From: Flavobacteriales bacterium
Lineage (GTDB): Bacteria; Bacteroidota; Bacteroidia; Flavobacteriales; Flavobacteriaceae
DNA: 64,000 nucleotides
NCBI GenBank assembly: GCA_013205245.1
Contig: JABMNH010000018.1
Location: forward strand, 1-64,000
Reading direction: 5' to 3'
The position numbers and the translations under genes are program-made. A model generated the notes under the pieces. The model saw nothing but the letters and a program-made list of their open reading frames with translations, was not told the DNA's origin and ran no database searches. The number at the start of each line of letters is the position of its first letter. Positions within the stretch are counted from its first letter, which is position 1. Shown here one piece after another: positions 34,826 through 45,000 of the stretch.

Positions 34826-36343
34826 TTACACCAAAGGTTTTTGCGTCATGGTTTCGGGTTGAACTATGCCCATCAATTTTAAAATGGTAGGTGCCATATC
34901 TCCTAAAACACCATCTTTTATGTGTTTAAGATCTTTATCTACCATCACTAAAGGCACAGGGAAAGTGGTGTGTGATGTGTTTGGCGTGCCATCTTCGTTC
35001 ATCATTTTTTCACAATTCCCATGGTCGGCAATAACTAAGGTTGTATAATTATTTTCTAGGGCTGTTGTTATGACATCTTTTACGCAAGCGTCAACAGCTT
35101 GACAGGCTTTTATAGCAGCTTCCATAACGCCAGTATGTCCAACCATATCGCCATTGGCGAAATTTAAACAAACAAAATCGACTTCTTGTTTTTTAAGTTC
35201 GGGAATGATGCCATCGCGAATATCAAAAGCACTCATTTCTGGTTTTAAATCGTAAGTAGCCACTTTTGGTGAGGGACATAAAATACGGCTTTCGCCTATA
35301 AAAGGATTCTCGCGACCTCCAGAAAAGAAAAAAGTGACATGTGGATATTTTTCGGTTTCGGCAATGCGGATTTGCTTTTTGCCATTTTTCTCTAAAACTT
35401 CTCCCAAGGTATCCTTTAAATTATCTTTATGATACACAACATGCATGTTTTCAAAAGTGTCATTATAACTGGTCATCGTTACAAAATAGAGTGGCATAGT
35501 TGACATACCAAAGGCTGGATAATCTTTTTGCGTGAGGACTTCGGTCAGTTCTCTTCCGCGGTCAGTTCTGTAGTTAAAGTAAACAACCACATCGCCTTCT
35601 TTTATATTTCCGATAGTCTCGTTGTTATCACCCACTTTAATAATGGGTTTTATAAACTCATCGGTAACGCCATTGGCATAACTATTTTTAATGCTATCAA
35701 TCAAGTTGGATGATTTCTCACCTTCGCCTTTAACCAATCCGTTGTAAGCAATAGCCACACGTTCCCATCTTTTATCGCGATCCATGGCGAAATAGCGTCC
35801 AGTGATACTGGCAATTGTACCTGTTGTTTTTTGTAAATGTTGGTCCAAATCTGATATAAAATCGGCACCCGATTTCGGATCACAATCGCGGCCATCCGTA
35901 AAGGCGTGCACAAAAACATTGGGCACATTATTATCGGCAGCAGCTTGCGTTAAAGCTTTTAAATGATTGATATGTGAATGAATACCGCCATCAGAAACCA
36001 ATCCTAAAAAATGAAGATTTTTATTGTTGGCTTTGGCATAGTCAAAAGCTTTTACAATTTCTTGTTCTTTAGCTAAAGAGCCATCGGCGGCAGCCAAATT
36101 AATTTTAACGAGATTTTGATACACAATGCGTCCTGCGCCTAGATTCATATGTCCAACTTCTGAGTTGCCCATTTGTCCGTCAGGAAGCCCCACGTGCAAA
36201 CCGTCTGTGCGTAAACTGGCATTGGGATATTTTGTGTAAAGCGCGTCTATAAAGGGTGTTTTTGCATGGTCGATGGCAGAGACATCGGGGTTTTGAGCGA
36301 TACCCCAACCATCTAAAATCATTAAAATTACTTTCTTGTTCAT
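34826..36343 (-). CDS. gpmI: 2,3-bisphosphoglycerate-independent phosphoglycerate mutase
   Basis: Interconverts 3- and 2-phosphoglycerate in glycolysis and gluconeogenesis. An alkaline-phosphatase-type metal core: MILDGWGIAQNP (Asp), GQMGNSEVGHMNLGAGR (phosphorylated Ser), HAFTDGRDCDPKSG, ITGRYFAMDRDKRW, and the C-terminal VIADHGNCEKM with GHTGVMEA ligands. 505 aa is typical. Single gene, with a -7-like element upstream. Confidence 0.98.
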   Translation of the reverse strand: MNKKVILMILDGWGIAQNPDVSAIDHAKTPFIDALYTKYPNASLRTDGLHVGLPDGQMGNSEVGHMNLGAGRIVYQNLVKINLAAADGSLAKEQEIVKAFDYAKANNKNLHFLGLVSDGGIHSHINHLKALTQAAADNNVPNVFVHAFTDGRDCDPKSGADFISDLDQHLQKTTGTIASITGRYFAMDRDKRWERVAIAYNGLVKGEGEKSSNLIDSIKNSYANGVTDEFIKPIIKVGDNNETIGNIKEGDVVVYFNYRTDRGRELTEVLTQKDYPAFGMSTMPLYFVTMTSYNDTFENMHVVYHKDNLKDTLGEVLEKNGKKQIRIAETEKYPHVTFFFSGGRENPFIGESRILCPSPKVATYDLKPEMSAFDIRDGIIPELKKQEVDFVCLNFANGDMVGHTGVMEAAIKACQAVDACVKDVITTALENNYTTLVIADHGNCEKMMNEDGTPNTSHTTFPVPLVMVDKDLKHIKDGVLGDMAPTILKLMGIVQPETMTQKPLV

Positions 36344-36363
36344 CAGGACTTTTTTATGAAAGA

Positions 36364-36371
36364 CAAATGTA
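36364..36371 (-). promoter_or_regulatory. Candidate -7 element of gpmI
   Basis: Minus-strand TACATTTG matches TAnnTTTG, about 20 bp upstream of the gpmI ATG. Confidence 0.4.
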
Positions 36372-36428
36372 CAAACTTAAACAGCAAGATTTTTAGCAGA
36401 AATTTAAAATTAACGAAAAGGATTTCGT

Positions 36429-36858
36429 TTAAAAATCAAAATACCAATTAAAAATATCGGTTCTAAAACCAAAATTTATCCAAGTAGTTGTTGTGGCTTC
36501 AAAATTAGGGGTTGTAATTGTGGGGGTGAATTTTCGATAACTTACACTTGCAAAAAGCTTGAGGTTTGTAGCAGGATTTAATAAATAGCCCGCTTGTAAA
36601 TCGGCTATAAAAATGGATGTTTTATTGTCTTGAGCTAATGTTTGTCCAACATCGCTACCACGTTTATTGTAATCTATATATAAATTCCCTCCATAACTTA
36701 TGGGATCACCTTCTCTGTTTACAAAAAAAGGATATTTATTGTGCCTTCAAAATTGTCTTTTTTTAAAGATTTGGGTAATTCTATTTTGCTTCTTGTGCAG
36801 ATGAATTTATCGCGAAAGCGCAAAACAAGAATAAAATTAAAAGACTTTTTTTAGACAT
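36429..36858 (-). pseudogene. remB: Decayed outer-membrane protein gene, probable remB (gliding) remnant
   Basis: No single ORF spans this stretch, but three frames join into one protein. First a signal peptide (MSKKSLLILFLFCAFAINSSAQEAK) is stopped by TAG at 36781. Then IELPKSLKKDNFEGTINILF reads in a second frame. Then FVNREGDPISYGGNLYIDYN to a C-terminal TDIFNWYFDF reads in a third. Both frame changes need one extra base and fall in homopolymers (AAAA near 36784-36787 and a run of seven at 36723-36729). The repaired product would be about 143 aa of barrel strands. RemB, a Wzi-like gliding protein of several hundred residues, ends in similar strands and, as I recall, lies near sprA in Flavobacterium johnsoniae, as here. 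The middle therefore appears deleted. The ATG overlaps the previous gene's TAA (TAATG). The remB name is tentative. Confidence 0.55.
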
Positions 36859-37433
36859 TAGCTTATTTTGATTACTAGAGAATCTTTTAGTTGATATTTG
36901 TCTTTACTTTCGGGACAAATAGCCATATTGTTTTTATCAAAATTTAAACGATGTCCGTACTCGCTTACCCAGCCTATTTGTTTGCCAGGGTTTCCTACCA
37001 CCAAAGCAAAAGGCAAAACTTCTTTTGTGATGACGCTTCCTGCGCCAATTAATGCGTATTCACCAATATTATTACCGCAAATTATGGTGGCATTAGCGCC
37101 AATACTTGCGCCTTTTTTTACAATTGTTTGCTGATATTGGTCGCGACGTAAAACAGCACTTCTAGGGTTTATAACATTGGTAAAAACCATAGAGGGTCCT
37201 AAAAAAACATCATCTTCACAGATGACACCTGTGTAGATTGAAACATTGTTTTGAACCTTTACATTGCGGCCTAATATTACTTTTGGAGATACCACTACAT
37301 TTTGACCAATATTACATTTTTCGCCAATAACACAGTTGCTCATTATGTGGCTAAAGTGCCATATTTTAGAATTTTTACCTATGGTGCAATCGGCATCAAT
37401 AATAGCAGTTTCGTGTGCAAAAAAGTCTTTCAT
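36858..37433 (-). CDS. Sugar N-acetyltransferase, WlbB/WbpD-like hexapeptide acyltransferase
   Basis: A left-handed beta-helix acetyltransferase of 191 aa. Features close to WbpD/WlbB (acetyl-CoA:UDP-2-acetamido-3-amino-glucuronate N-acetyltransferase): FFAHETAIIDADCTIG at the start, IWHFSHIMSNCVIG, the signature GVICEDDVFLGPSMVFTNVINPRS, and VGNPGKQIGWVSEYG. It probably modifies a nucleotide sugar for a surface glycan, but no other glycan genes lie next to it. Its stop overlaps the start of the decayed remB-like frame by one base, so the two were a translationally coupled pair. Confidence 0.85.
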   Translation of the reverse strand: MKDFFAHETAIIDADCTIGKNSKIWHFSHIMSNCVIGEKCNIGQNVVVSPKVILGRNVKVQNNVSIYTGVICEDDVFLGPSMVFTNVINPRSAVLRRDQYQQTIVKKGASIGANATIICGNNIGEYALIGAGSVITKEVLPFALVVGNPGKQIGWVSEYGHRLNFDKNNMAICPESKDKYQLKDSLVIKIS

Positions 37434-37474
37434 GTAGGCAATTTTATAAGGTTACGAAGGTACTAATTTAATAC

Positions 37475-37512
37475 AAAAAATCCCATTTCTGTTTTTAGAA
37501 ATGGGATTTATA
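37475..37512. terminator. Terminator after tonB
   Basis: A 13-bp perfect stem (AAATCCCATTTCT) with a 6-nt loop. Read on the minus strand it is followed by a T-run. It lies 22 bp past the tonB-like stop and isolates the acyltransferase/remB pair from the sprA cluster. Confidence 0.9.
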
Positions 37513-37533
37513 TAAAAGTATAATTTAATATAT

Positions 37534-38256
37534 CTAATCTTGTACGTTAAACACAATTGGTAAGCTGTATTTTACACCAACAGCACGACCTCTTTGTTTA
37601 CCAGGAATCATTCTTGGGATTAAACTTACAACACGTACAGCTTCTTTTTCTAAGCGCGCATGTGGAGCTCTTGCTCTAATGCCAACAACTTTTCCTGTAT
37701 TGTCGATTTTAAACATGACAAAAATTCTCTTTTTGCCAGGTGTTAAACCTAAGTCTGCAGCTAAATCTACATTAAATTTTTTATTCACTAATTTTTTAAT
37801 GCTCTCTGAGAGACATTTTTTCTGTTCAGCTTTCGACATGTTCTCACAGCCTGGATATATAGGCGCATTTTCTATAATAGCAAAAGGCACATCTCCAATT
37901 TCTTCTTCTTCAATAACCTCAACTATTTCTTCCACCTCTACAGCTTCAGTTTCATCAGTTTCAGTAGATTCTAGAACGGTCTCTTCAACTTCGGATTTAT
38001 CTTCTACAACCTGAATTATTTCTGGCGCAGGTGGTGGTGGTGGTGGTGGTTTAACAGGCTCAATACGTTCTGTAATTGGAATGTCTTCTTCAAGTTCATC
38101 GTTCATGTTTAAATCGCCTAAAGATGATAATGAGCGTTCGTAAGTCTTGTATTCAATAGATAAAAGACAAACCAACAGGGCCATAACCAATCCTAATTGC
38201 ATAAAAAACTTGCTGTAGTTTTCTAAGTTTGCTCTTGGATTCTTTTTTAAATTCAT
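37534..38256 (-). CDS. TonB-family energy transducer
   Basis: A 240-aa inner-membrane-anchored periplasmic protein that couples the proton-motive force to outer-membrane receptors. It has a short cytoplasmic basic start (MNLKKNPRANLENYSK), one helix (FFMQLGLVMALLVCLLSIEY), a Pro-rich spacer (VKPPPPPPPAPEI), an unusually acidic Glu/Val linker (about 85-135) and a C-terminal TonB domain (GKKRIFVMFKIDNTGKVVGI .. VKYSLPIVF). A CPGCE-like PIYPGCENM precedes the domain, as in many Bacteroidota TonB paralogues. No exbBD is adjacent. It is the last gene before the terminator in the sprA direction. Confidence 0.92.
   Translation of the reverse strand: MNLKKNPRANLENYSKFFMQLGLVMALLVCLLSIEYKTYERSLSSLGDLNMNDELEEDIPITERIEPVKPPPPPPPAPEIIQVVEDKSEVEETVLESTETDETEAVEVEEIVEVIEEEEIGDVPFAIIENAPIYPGCENMSKAEQKKCLSESIKKLVNKKFNVDLAADLGLTPGKKRIFVMFKIDNTGKVVGIRARAPHARLEKEAVRVVSLIPRMIPGKQRGRAVGVKYSLPIVFNVQD
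38031..38050. repeat. GGT/GTG microsatellite in the tonB-like gene
   Basis: Nearly seven tandem copies of a 3-bp unit (GTGGTGGTGG..) encode the proline run. Gain or loss of units would change proline number without a frameshift. Confidence 0.7.
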
Positions 38257-38316
38257 GCGTAAGTAGTTTTATAAGTTCGCTAAAGTAATAATTTAATTAA
38301 AATATTTGCAATTTAT

Positions 38317-38706
38317 TTAAGTTTTTTGAAAAATAATCTTGTAAAGCGTATCAAAAACAATAAGTGCAACAAAAATCCCAATAGTATTTGCAACTACATC
38401 GTAAAAACTACCCGTTCTGTAAGTAGTTAAGGTCGTTTGAAGAACTTCAATAATGATGCCATAGCAAAACAAAGCAAAGGCAATAACTAATTTTACTTTT
38501 AATTTGCTTAGTGGCCTATAGTAAAAAAGCCAGCTTAAATTGAGTATTGTATATGAAAAGGTATGTATTATTTTATCTGAATTTTTAACTTCTCCTAATA
38601 ATTTACTATGTACTGGAATTAAGCTAAAAACCAAAATAAAAACACTACAAGCTAAAGCAATATAGAGAGATTTATCCGACAATAAGTGCTTTATAAGCTT
38701 CTGCAT
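38317..38706 (-). CDS. VanZ-like family membrane protein
   Basis: A 129-aa protein with four hydrophobic helices. Characteristic VanZ-like pieces are [49 protein letters not shown] and a last helix. The family is of unknown function outside vancomycin clusters and gives no evidence of resistance here. Its ATG lies 35 nt inside the gcvH gene in a different frame, and no later ATG fits, so the overlap looks genuine. Confidence 0.9.
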   Translation of the reverse strand: MQKLIKHLLSDKSLYIALACSVFILVFSLIPVHSKLLGEVKNSDKIIHTFSYTILNLSWLFYYRPLSKLKVKLVIAFALFCYGIIIEVLQTTLTTYRTGSFYDVVANTIGIFVALIVFDTLYKIIFQKT

Positions 38707-39052
38707 CTAATAAATTATCTAATTCTGAGACATCGCTTAAAGAAATTTTTATCATCCAACCACCACCATAAGGGTCAGAATTTACCAATTCTGGTTGGTC
38801 TTCTAAGGCTTCGTTAAATTCGTTAATTTCACCACTTAGGGGCATAAACAAATCTGAAACTGTTTTTACAGCTTCTACTGTTCCAAAAACATCTTCAATA
38901 TTTAGGTTCTCGTCAACAGTATCAATATCCACATAAACAATATCGCCCAATTCGCCTTGAGCAAAATCTGTGATGCCAATAGTTGCGGTAGTACCTTCTA
39001 AAGAAATCCATTCGTGATCTTTAGTGTATTTTAAGGTTGTAGGTATGTTCAT
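38672..39052 (-). CDS. gcvH: Glycine cleavage system H protein
   Basis: Carries the lipoyl-bound aminomethyl group between the P, T and L proteins of glycine cleavage. The lipoyl-Lys site is in [19 protein letters not shown], with the conserved start [12 protein letters not shown] and the C-terminal [11 protein letters not shown]. 126 aa, full length. Other gcv genes are not in the window. It begins 15 bp after sprA, an arrangement found in other Flavobacteriaceae. Confidence 0.97.
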   Translation of the reverse strand: MNIPTTLKYTKDHEWISLEGTTATIGITDFAQGELGDIVYVDIDTVDENLNIEDVFGTVEAVKTVSDLFMPLSGEINEFNEALEDQPELVNSDPYGGGWMIKISLSDVSELDNLLDAEAYKALIVG

Positions 39053-39067
39053 TTTATTTTTAAATTG

Positions 39068-42000
39068 TTAATTTCCAAAGGTATATCTTAAGCTTAAACC
39101 TGAGCTTATAGACTTCCTTGGGTAGGTTGTTGATATTGCAAATCTAGAAGTATTTTGGTCATAAAAAAAGCTTGCCATCATATTTTTAGTCAAATTATAA
39201 TCGGCTAAAAATTTAAAAGCCATTATTTTTTGACCGCCTGTAACTTGGTTGTTATCTTTGTCTAGAGCGCGGATTACAGTTAAATTATCGCGGATAGTAA
39301 TATCGGCTTTAAAATTTAAATCGCCTTTATAAGTTGTATTACCATTGCCACCTTTTATGCGTAATTGTAAATCTTTAATACGATAGCCTACGCCAAAAAC
39401 ATATTCTTTGCCGCGAATTTCGGTTAAGGTATTGTTATTGAAATTAAGATTTAAAGACTTGTCTCTTTTTAATTCGGCTTTAAAAGAGATAGAATTCTTC
39501 ATTTTAAAATCTATCTTGATTAAAGGCGAAAAATCTTCTATTAAATTTACCGAGCTTATCAAGAGTTCGCTATTAAAATTAGCAGCTTTATTTTTATTTG
39601 TATTGGCATAAGGGTCATTGGCATCATATTGTAAATTGTTGGTATAACCCGTAACACCATACGATCCGCGATAAGCATTTGATAAAGTAAAGCTGCTAAA
39701 ATTATCTTTAAACCATTTTATTTTCATTAAACCTCTGTAAGTAATTTTCCAGTTAGGTACGGGCGTATTTCTAAATGTGTTCAAAGATATTTTTGAGGCA
39801 TCTTCTCCAGAATAGGCCGCTAAAAATGCGGGGAGTAATACTTGCTGACTTGTTTCTCCAAAACCATCTGTTGTGGCCAAGCCAGCTTCTTGAGATAGTC
39901 TGCTTGCAATGACACTTCTATTTTCTTTAAAAGTGGCAAATGTGTCGTCGCCATTATTGTCAAACGATGTCTTTATCATTATGCGACTGATGCTAAAATT
40001 TCCCATAGTACTTATAGGGGCATTAGAAAAAGCATCATCTATTACATCAATTTGTTGGCTTTCATTACCCGTAAAAATGCGATTGGCAATAAGGTCAATT
40101 TGTAAGTCTTTAAAAGGTTTTATATCTGCAGTAAGGTCTAATTTATCGTAATGCGATGTTGTATAAGTCTTGTTAAATATTGGGTCTGTGGCACTCCTAG
40201 AAATCAACCAGCCGCTTGTTAAAGCCAAGTCTCTAATATCGTTTTGGCTTCCAAAAACGAATCCAAATGTAGGCGCCAAACCACCCGAAAAATTATTACG
40301 CCCTAAAAAGCCTATCTCTGGAATATAGCCGGGTAAAAAAGTACCATTATTTGATGTGTAGCTCAGGCCTAATTTTTTTACAGACGTTACAATATCTAAA
40401 GCTGTATTAAGCGCTTGTTGGCCAAAGTTTAATTTTGTGATATTTTTATCATCGCTTTTAGCGGATTTCTTTCTTAATTTATCAATACCTACAGTTTTGT
40501 ATAATTTGGTAAGGTTTATAGTAGTAGAAAGATTGTTGGTGTTTGCATTGCTGATGCTGTTACCTACAGATGCTACAACAGCTTTTGACGAAGCTTGCCA
40601 ATCAAAATCTGCCGTGTAAGAAAACGTGCTTGTGATAAAACCTAAATAAGGAATTTTATCTAAGGGCAATTTATAAGTAGCATTCAAAGATTGGTGGTAA
40701 TTTTGAGGGCGTCCTACTTTAAAGAAACTGTCAAATAATTTAACATTATCAGATTCAAAATTGTCATACACATAATTGTTTGCGGCTCTAAAAGTAAAAT
40801 CTAATGATTTGGTAAGATCGTAAGCAATATTATAGTCCCAATCAAATAAAAAGTATCGTTGTTTTAAAGTAGGTAAATCGGGTAAACCGCTTACCAAAGT
40901 TCTAGAAAGTTGCTCGTTATAAGTTCTTCTAATATTTGTATTTACAGACAGAGACGTAGGCACTAGATTAATATTTAAATCTCTAATAAATTTTAAATAG
41001 CTTTTTTTATCAAAAAATTTGCTCTTCTTAAAAGGCTCTAAAACATAAGGTTCAAACGTATAATTATAAGTAGCCGATGTGCGTACATTCTGATCTTTTA
41101 GCAATTTAGTGTTATAATCTCTATGATAAGTTTGGTTGTAAGCGTAGCTTACCGATAGGTTTTCAACATCGTAAGGCCTTTTTTTCTTATCGGCATTTGT
41201 ACGGTCTTTTTTAACATTCATAAAACTCAAACTGGTGCGTTGCGTGTAATTCCGCGACTCATCGCTGTTTGTATTTTTTGCATCAGAAAAAAGGACATCT
41301 TGTAATTGCGGATCGTATTTAGGGTCTCTAAATTCTTCGGCAGTACTGTAATTCATCGGTAAATTAACACCCCAATCTTTTGGAAATAGTTTTCCTAAAT
41401 TTATATTGGTAATGATGTTGTATTGCTTTATGTCTTCTTGACTGCGCTCGCTTACACGCTGATCTATAGAGCCAAAACCAATAGAACTGGCGCTTCCTAC
41501 AAAAGAGATATCGGCAAAATCGGCAAAATTACCATCGGCATTTATATTTGCAGCCCAGCCACCTTTGTTGTCAAATTGCGCTACACGTAATTCATTAAAC
41601 CAAACCTCTGTGCTTTTTGGCGTAGCACTCACATTTTTAACCCCCAACATAACCGCTTTTATATTGGCAAGATTAGGATTACCAAGCACTCTTACTTCTG
41701 TGCCATTTAAATCGTCAAAAATTGGTGCCGTACCTATAGCGGGATAAAGAGTGTTTGTAGAAATATTGTTGTCAAAACGTAAAAGTTTTAGTTTGCCAAA
41801 CTTCTCTAAAGCGAGATTTATATTATTTATTTCTGGCCAAACCTCTTCGGCGCTAAGCGCATTAAATGCCGTAATAGATAGGGGCACTTCTATTTGATAA
41901 TAGTTTTCGTCAATATCGCTACCCAATCTAATAATGGCTTTTAAATCGGTATTTTCAAGACTGGTTTGTCCTTCAACACTTTCGGCATGAATAAAGAGTT

Positions 42001-45000
42001 TTAGTTTTTTAAACATCCTTAAATCCATACTCACATTTTTAAAAACGGCACGTGTTTCTTGAGGGTCTAAATCTTTTATTTTTATTGATAAACTTTGTTC
42101 GTTTTGACTTTGAATGGTGGTTGCACCTTGCAGGCGTTCTCTAATAATGCCAGGAGGTAATATGTATTTAATAGGATAACGGCCTTCGTTTTCTTCAATA
42201 TTTACAACACCTACAACAAAATTTTGTAATCGGACACCGTCTAAATTAACTGGCACATTTGGTGGCGCGGGTAGTGTTCTGGTAAAACGTCTCCAATCGC
42301 CACGCACCAATTCAAATTCTCCAAAACGCAGGACAACGGGAATTTTAAATTTGGTCAAAAAGAGGCGCATAAAACGAATGGAATTGAAATTAGAAATGCC
42401 ATTTATAACTTCGTCTGGCGATTTTATGGGCACTCTAATTTGGTACCAAGTTGCCGTTTCTGATGTGCCATCAGCAAGCGTTATATTAACATTACGTTTG
42501 TCAACAATATTGTTTTTGCCAACAACTAAATCATTTTTATTAAGAGATATTTTATATTGAAAATAGCTCTCAACACTATTCATTGTTTGATCTCTATCAA
42601 TATCTTCTACATCTGGAAAAGAGGTAGCTGATGTAGGATATGATTCTGTTGACAGGTTTGCCGTTGGCGAATTGCCTTGAGTATTGGTAAAGTTTTTATA
42701 ACGATTTATTATTGAAGCATCGGCATCATCTAAAGCAGATCCTCTAAAATAATGATAGTTATCTGAGGCTGGGTCTAATTGCATTTGCGTTTTTACACTT
42801 GGTGGCAGTTGGTTTAAAAAAGAGCTAAAACGGGTATTTTCTTCATCGTCATTTAAACCATCTAAACCCAAATCTTGATTGCCACGCGCAGCATCTTTTT
42901 CATCAAAAGCATAAAGTAAAGATTGGTTAAGCGGAATATCTGACCATAATGTTTCATTTATAATTGAAGCATCTTTTTGTCCATCTTGAGGCAATCCGTT
43001 TTCAAACATTTTACGGCCATCTTTAAGGATGTCTTCAGAAATATTACCTAAGTTAAGGTATAGTGCACCTGTAAAATCGGCTTCAGACAAAGTGTGATTT
43101 TTAGGAAAACCTTCTTTTTCTGTTATAGAATAATGTTCGTAAGGATCCATCATCCAAAATTTAATATATTCTACGTTGGCTTGTTCAAAATCTGTAGTGG
43201 TTAACGAACGCATAATACCTGCCCAACGGTTTTCTGAATTTGTAAGTTCTCCGTCTGCATTTACATTTGTGGCATCAAAATTATAACTGCCACGCTCTTG
43301 CGGAAAATAAGCCAAATCGAATGTTCTTATAACTGTAGATTGTGTAAAATCTACATCTTGTTGTGGAAACAATTCTTTTAAATCTATACGCCGTGTTTCT
43401 GCTCTCGATAATTCTAAATCGTCAATACCACTTGGCTTTAAAGAAGAGCCTCCATAAAACAAACGGTCAATATTATACCAAGATAGTTTAGCACGATTTT
43501 CGCCATAGCGCAAATCGGTATTATCGCCACCTAAATTAACTAAAGAAGGGTCGGTTTGGTGTTGTGGTGTACTTGCCATAAACCACTGTTGTGGCGAATT
43601 TAAACTAATGGGTGTTTGCGAACCTTCAAAATCATCAATATAAGAAGTTGCCTCATTTTGTTGCCCTATTTGCTTTGGACTGCCAGGTAATAAATAAGCA
43701 AATTCGCCTCTTACAGATACTTTTGAAGGTACAGTAGTGTCAACAAAAGGTAGTTTGTTAATGAGTTTTGTGAGTTTAGGAACAGGCGTGCTGTAACTAA
43801 AATTTAATCCCAAAAGGGTATTGTTAACAGGTTCGCTCCCAAATTGTATTTTTTGAGTGATGGGTTTTTCATTTAAATTTAATATGGTTGCACCCGCCAC
43901 AAATTTATCAGAAAATTTATGCTCAATATCAACCCCAAAAAAACTGCGTTGTTGCTGCGAAAATCCGTTATTATTTTCTACAGAAACTTGAACAGGAGCT
44001 TTAGAATCTATTAAAGTTGGATTAATAATCTGAACATTTCCTATTTGATAATCTACCACATAATCGACACCTTCAACCAATTTACGTCCGCCAGAAGTTA
44101 CAACTACAGAACCTGGTTGGGCATTAAAAACACCAAGAGGAATGCCTTGTTGTCCTGCCGATTTGTAATAACCTTTAATAAGGTATTTATTTTTTTGTTG
44201 AAAATTATTGATGGCTTCAGATTGGGTAATGGTATAAAGTTCATTAAAAACGAACTTAGAATCGGCCGGATTTGTAAGAATAGCCCCTAAATCTTTACCA
44301 AAAGGTTCAATTTCTGGAAATGTAATATAACCCTTTTCTGAGTTAACGGTAATGCCTTCTATATAATCAAAAAAACCATCGCCACTTGGTTTTACATTAT
44401 TAGATTGATCTAAGCGGTCTATATTTAAAAGGTTAAGTAAAGTTTTGTCTTGTGCAGCAGGGGTTTGTGCACCTTGAAGAATGTTTACCGGCACACCTGT
44501 ATTGTCATCTTCGTAAAGAACTTCGAGTCTAAACTCATCTCTTTGCATTTGGTAGGCGTTAAGTGAATACACATTTTTCATCATCAAATCCCACAGCGGA
44601 ATATTGGTGTTTATCACTTCGCTACGCAACAATTTAACGGCTAAATTATTTGGTGCTGCAATACCATCATCAGAAAATTCACCTACTTTATATACGTTGC
44701 CATTTTCGGTATATTCAAAACTTACAGCCAAAACATCGCTTTGTGCCAAACGGCTGTTTAAAGTAATGTAACCCAATTGTGGATTGTACGTAAAATCGTT
44801 ATTAAGTTGCAGGCTTCGCGCATTTTCTAAAACAGAATAATCGTTTCCTTGCGACATGTTAAAAGACGCTAAAGCATTACCAATAGTAGCAATGTCTCTT
44901 ATTGGCCCATTAAGTGATAATAAACTGTTTATGTTATTGGCTTCGTTTGAGGCGTCTTGTGTACCACTAGGGATGATATTTGGGTTGCCAATATTTTCTG

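Noticed and set aside
36483-36543. Short in-frame pieces on the plus strand
   Set aside because: No start, motif or length support; the minus-strand frames give coherent barrel-like protein instead.
38317-38706. Vancomycin resistance gene suggested by VanZ similarity
   Set aside because: No vanA/H/X-type genes nearby; VanZ-like proteins are widespread and of unknown role.
39076-39083. TACCTTTG element upstream of gcvH
   Set aside because: It encodes the last residues of SprA (YTFGN), so the match is probably coding coincidence rather than a promoter.
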